Source: Confluentibacter lentus (GTDB lineage: Bacteria > Bacteroidota > Bacteroidia > Flavobacteriales > Flavobacteriaceae). From it: a stretch of DNA of 64,000 nucleotides. How positions within the stretch are numbered: position 1 is the stretch's first letter; each line of letters opens with the position of its first letter. The translations under genes and the position numbers were made by a program. The notes beneath the pieces are model-generated. The model did not search any database, was not told the DNA's origin, and saw only the letters and a list, made by a program, of their open reading frames with translations. Positions 61,246 to 64,000 of the stretch are shown one piece after another. Where the stretch lies: contig NZ_NIHE01000010.1 in assembly GCF_002806995.1 (NCBI RefSeq), positions 62,001 through 126,000 on the forward strand, written 5' to 3'.

Positions 61246-61896
61246 ATGTACAATTTGGATATCATTACCATAGTTATTATAGCAGCCAATGTCATCATTT
61301 CTTATAAAGGATTCGGGGACTATAATTTCTTTGAAAAGTATAAATTTCAAGTAGGTCCAGTTCAAAGAGGCGAGAAAATAAGATTGTTAAGTTCTGGATT
61401 TTTACACGCCGATAATGCCCATTTATTTTTTAATATGTTTTCATTATACGCTTTCGCCAATGTCGTTGTAGAGCTATTAGGTGTTTTCAATTTTATTATT
61501 GTTTATTTGGGAAGTTTGTTATTAGGGAGCTTACTATCATTATACTTTCATAAAAACGAATATTATTACAGTGCTGTTGGCGCTAGTGGTGCTGTTATGG
61601 GTATTATTTATTCAGCCATTTTATTGCAACCCGGCATGAGTTTGATTATATTTTTTATACCAATCCCCATTCCTGCTTATATTTTTGGCATTGGCTACTT
61701 ATTATATTCCATTTATGGTATGAAAAACAGAGTTGGCAACATTGGTCATGATGCCCACTTTGGCGGAGCCATAGGCGGTTACGCCATCACATTATTGTTG
61801 TCGCCTTGGCTGTTTCAAACTAATTTATTGATGATTGGTTTATTGGCGATTCCTATTGTGCTATTATTTGTTTTGAAGAAAGCAGGGAAGATGTAG
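61246..61896 (+). CDS. Rhomboid-family intramembrane protease
   Basis: The 216-aa protein has six membrane helices. The catalytic Ser is in GASGAVMG (TM4) and the His in GHDAHFGGAIGG (TM6). HADNAHLFFNMFSLY (TM2) holds the conserved His-Asn region. It is therefore likely an active rhomboid that cuts proteins within the membrane. Substrates are unknown. It diverges from the acyltransferase gene through a 55-bp spacer with overlapping promoters. Confidence 0.88.
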   Translation: MYNLDIITIVIIAANVIISYKGFGDYNFFEKYKFQVGPVQRGEKIRLLSSGFLHADNAHLFFNMFSLYAFANVVVELLGVFNFIIVYLGSLLLGSLLSLYFHKNEYYYSAVGASGAVMGIIYSAILLQPGMSLIIFFIPIPIPAYIFGIGYLLYSIYGMKNRVGNIGHDAHFGGAIGGYAITLLLSPWLFQTNLLMIGLLAIPIVLLFVLKKAGKM

Positions 61897-61918
61897 CATG
61901 TCTTCATTATGGCACAAC

Positions 61919-61960
61919 TATTGAAATTATAATAAGAATAAAAGTTTTATTATTTCAATA
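61919..61960. terminator. Possible terminator after the rhomboid gene
   Basis: TATTGAAAT and ATTTCAATA bound an imperfect AT-rich hairpin that includes AATAAAAG/TTTTATT, about 25 bp past the rhomboid stop. It is moderately convincing. Confidence 0.4.
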
Positions 61961-62053
61961 ACTTGTTGATAATTAATACTTTTATACATTTATTAATTAA
62001 TTATTATAATTAGTCTATTCTGTTTTTAATGACAGATTGACTTAAATATATAT

Positions 62054-64000
62054 ATGAAGAAATCTAATTTTATAACACTTGACAGTTTGTCATTACAGGA
62101 ATTTGATGAAAACTCAGAATTGATTCCATTAATGACTCCTGAAGATGAAGAAGAAATAAATAACGAAAAATTACCAGAAACACTACCTATTCTGTCTTTA
62201 AGAAATACGGTATTGTTTCCAGGCGTGGTTATTCCCATTACAGCCGGTAGGGATAAATCCATTCGCTTGATTAATGATGCCAACAAAGGCAATAAAGTTA
62301 TTGGCGTGGTGTCACAAAAAGATGAATCTTTAGAAGATCCTTCAGTAAAAGACATATACGAAACAGGCACCGTTGCTAAAATTTTGCGTGTTTTAAAAAT
62401 GCCCGATGGCAATGTAACCGTCATCATTCAAGGTAAAAAGCGATTTAAAGTAGCCGAGGTTATTACAGAAGATCCTTATATGTACGCCACTATTAGGGAA
62501 ATTCCAGAGACGAAACCGACGCTTAATAACAAAGAGTTTTTTGCGATAATTGAGTCTATTAAAGATTTGGCTTTACAAATCATTAAAGAGAGTCCGAATA
62601 TCCCAAGCGAGGCTTCATTTGCTATAAAAAACATAGAAAGCAATTCGTTTTTGGTCAATTTCGTATCTTCTAATATGAATCTTTCCGTTGCTGAAAAGCA
62701 AAAGCTTTTAGAGATTGATGACTTGAAAAAACGTGCTTTGGCGACCCTTAAATATATGAATGTTGAGTTCCAAAAGCTGGAACTTAAAAACGATATTCAG
62801 TCACGGGTTCAAATGGATATGAGCCAACAGCAACGTGAATATTTCTTGCATCAACAAATGAAAACCATTCAGGAAGAATTGGGTGGCGTCAGTCATGATG
62901 AAGAAATAGAGGAAATGAAAGCGCGTTCTTTAGAAAAAAAATGGGACGAAAAAGTAGCCAAGCATTTTGAAAAAGAATTGGCGAAAATGCAACGCATGAA
63001 TCCGCAAGTAGCCGAATATTCGATTCAACGTAATTACCTAGACTTGTTTTTGGATTTGCCTTGGAATAAATTCAGCAAGGATAAATTCGATTTAAAACGT
63101 GCCATGCGTATTTTGGACAGGGACCATTTCGGACTGGAAGACGTGAAACGAAGAATTATAGAATATCTGGCTGTTTTGAAATTACGTAATGATATGAAAT
63201 CACCTATTCTTTGTCTGTATGGTCCTCCGGGAGTTGGTAAAACATCTTTAGGAAAATCCATTGCAGAAGCCTTAGGTAGGGAATATGTGCGCATTTCATT
63301 GGGAGGTTTGCGTGATGAAGCTGAAATCCGAGGTCATAGAAAAACCTATATTGGTGCGATGCCGGGACGTATCATTCAGAGTTTGAAAAAAGCGGGTACT
63401 TCAAATCCGGTGTTTGTTTTGGATGAAATTGATAAATTGTCTAATTCGCATCAAGGCGATCCATCATCAGCCATGTTGGAAGTTTTAGACCCTGAACAAA
63501 ATAATGAGTTTTATGATAACTTTTTGGAAATGGGCTACGACCTTTCTAAAGTGATGTTTATAGCTACTTCCAATAATTTATCGACCATTCAACCTGCACT
63601 AAGGGATAGAATGGAAGTCATTAATGTTACCGGTTATACCATTGAAGAAAAAGTGGAAATAGCAAGACGTCATTTGTTACCAAAACAATTAAAAGAACAC
63701 GGTTTAACGGAAACCCATTTAAAAATAGGTAAGCAACAATTAGAAAAAATTGTTGAAGGTTATACGAGGGAATCTGGTGTGCGTGGATTGGAAAAACAAA
63801 TAGCAAAGATGGTGCGTTATGCCGCCAAAAATATTGCTATGGAAGAAGATTATAACATCAAGGTTTCCAACGAAGATATTATTAAAGTTTTGGGCGGACC
63901 AAAAATGGAACGTGATAAATACGAAAATAATAACGTAGCTGGTGTCGTTACTGGATTGGCGTGGACAAGTGTTGGTGGTGATATATTATTTATAGAATCT
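62054..64000 (+). CDS. lon: ATP-dependent protease Lon, N-terminal and ATPase part (runs off window)
   Basis: The frame is open from ATG 62054 to the window end (649 codons). The Lon N-terminal domain starts with LPILSLRNTVLFPGVVIPI and is followed by a helical region with YFLHQQMKTIQEELG. The AAA+ part has Walker A GPPGVGKTS (about 393), Walker B VFVLDEIDKL, RIIQSLKKAGTSNP and a sensor-1-like FIATSNN. The Ser-Lys protease domain lies beyond the window; the last residues read VAGVVTGLAWTSVGGD. Lon degrades damaged and regulatory proteins in the cytoplasm. Confidence 0.97.
   Translation, partial: MKKSNFITLDSLSLQEFDENSELIPLMTPEDEEEINNEKLPETLPILSLRNTVLFPGVVIPITAGRDKSIRLINDANKGNKVIGVVSQKDESLEDPSVKDIYETGTVAKILRVLKMPDGNVTVIIQGKKRFKVAEVITEDPYMYATIREIPETKPTLNNKEFFAIIESIKDLALQIIKESPNIPSEASFAIKNIESNSFLVNFVSSNMNLSVAEKQKLLEIDDLKKRALATLKYMNVEFQKLELKNDIQSRVQMDMSQQQREYFLHQQMKTIQEELGGVSHDEEIEEMKARSLEKKWDEKVAKHFEKELAKMQRMNPQVAEYSIQRNYLDLFLDLPWNKFSKDKFDLKRAMRILDRDHFGLEDVKRRIIEYLAVLKLRNDMKSPILCLYGPPGVGKTSLGKSIAEALGREYVRISLGGLRDEAEIRGHRKTYIGAMPGRIIQSLKKAGTSNPVFVLDEIDKLSNSHQGDPSSAMLEVLDPEQNNEFYDNFLEMGYDLSKVMFIATSNNLSTIQPALRDRMEVINVTGYTIEEKVEIARRHLLPKQLKEHGLTETHLKIGKQQLEKIVEGYTRESGVRGLEKQIAKMVRYAAKNIAMEEDYNIKVSNEDIIKVLGGPKMERDKYENNNVAGVVTGLAWTSVGGDILFIES

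Noticed and set aside
62026-62427. Open frame of 133 codons on the minus strand
   Set aside because: It lies opposite the N-terminal domain of lon, whose frame is clear; composition is Ser/Thr-rich as in shadows.

Overview
The window is AT-rich DNA from a member of the Bacteroidota, most likely a marine Flavobacteriaceae. The evidence is the gene content (TonB-dependent receptor with a carboxypeptidase-like N-terminus, DUF3857/transglutaminase protein, MG2/plug protein, RteC, IntDOT-type integrase, tpx-dgkA-ftsK-lolA-lptF/G-ribBA gene order), promoters of the TTTG / TAnnTTTG type, the near absence of Shine-Dalgarno sequences, and a tRNA without an encoded CCA end. No species can be named from the sequence alone.

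Left part (1 to about 18150): the right-hand end of an integrative element. Its integrase (16636-17889) abuts the 3' end of a tRNA-Ser(UGA) gene (18151-18235), the usual target of such elements. At the left edge are an RteC-type regulator, an excisionase-like helix-turn-helix protein and the start of another typical mobile-element protein. Between them lie about 14 kb of cargo rich in redox enzymes. A TonB receptor, two SDR dehydrogenases, a 67-aa membrane peptide, a DUF2147 protein, an MFS carrier and a DoxX-like protein are collinear and tightly packed, followed by an AraC regulator. Further cargo comprises an esterase, a frameshifted SDR, a short AraC regulator, a divergent aldo-keto reductase/HxlR pair, and an SDR/NmrA/70-aa/AraC operon. 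The esterase and the SDR/NmrA operon share the same promoter architecture: two direct GTAGTY half-sites 21 bp apart, placed exactly 21 bp from a GAATTTTG box.

Middle part (18442-44961): core genes. These are a nitroreductase-family enzyme, a DegT aminotransferase, a large secreted DUF3857/transglutaminase protein, the conserved run tpx-dgkA-ftsK-lolA-lptF/G-ribBA, a fasciclin protein, a peroxiredoxin/thioredoxin/DUF6952 operon, an NhaC antiporter, and a three-gene membrane/sensor-kinase operon without a response regulator. A small polysaccharide-type pair (ATP-grasp and sugar transferase) shows signs of decay. Then come rluA-type, panB, dnaK, a nitronate monooxygenase-like gene and an outer-membrane protein.

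Right part (44962-64000): a DUF4238 gene bracketed by a perfect 10-bp inverted repeat and followed by a nested hairpin resembling a gene cassette, then a Crp/Fnr regulator, a DoxX-like protein, mutS2, sppA, an MG2/plug protein, prfB (without the usual programmed frameshift), a HAD hydrolase, an ArsC-like protein, a conserved unknown, an AcpH-like phosphodiesterase, glmM, a lipoprotein hydrolase with a premature stop, an LpxL-like acyltransferase, a rhomboid protease, and lon running off the end. Dispersed palindromic repeats occur in both the element and the core.
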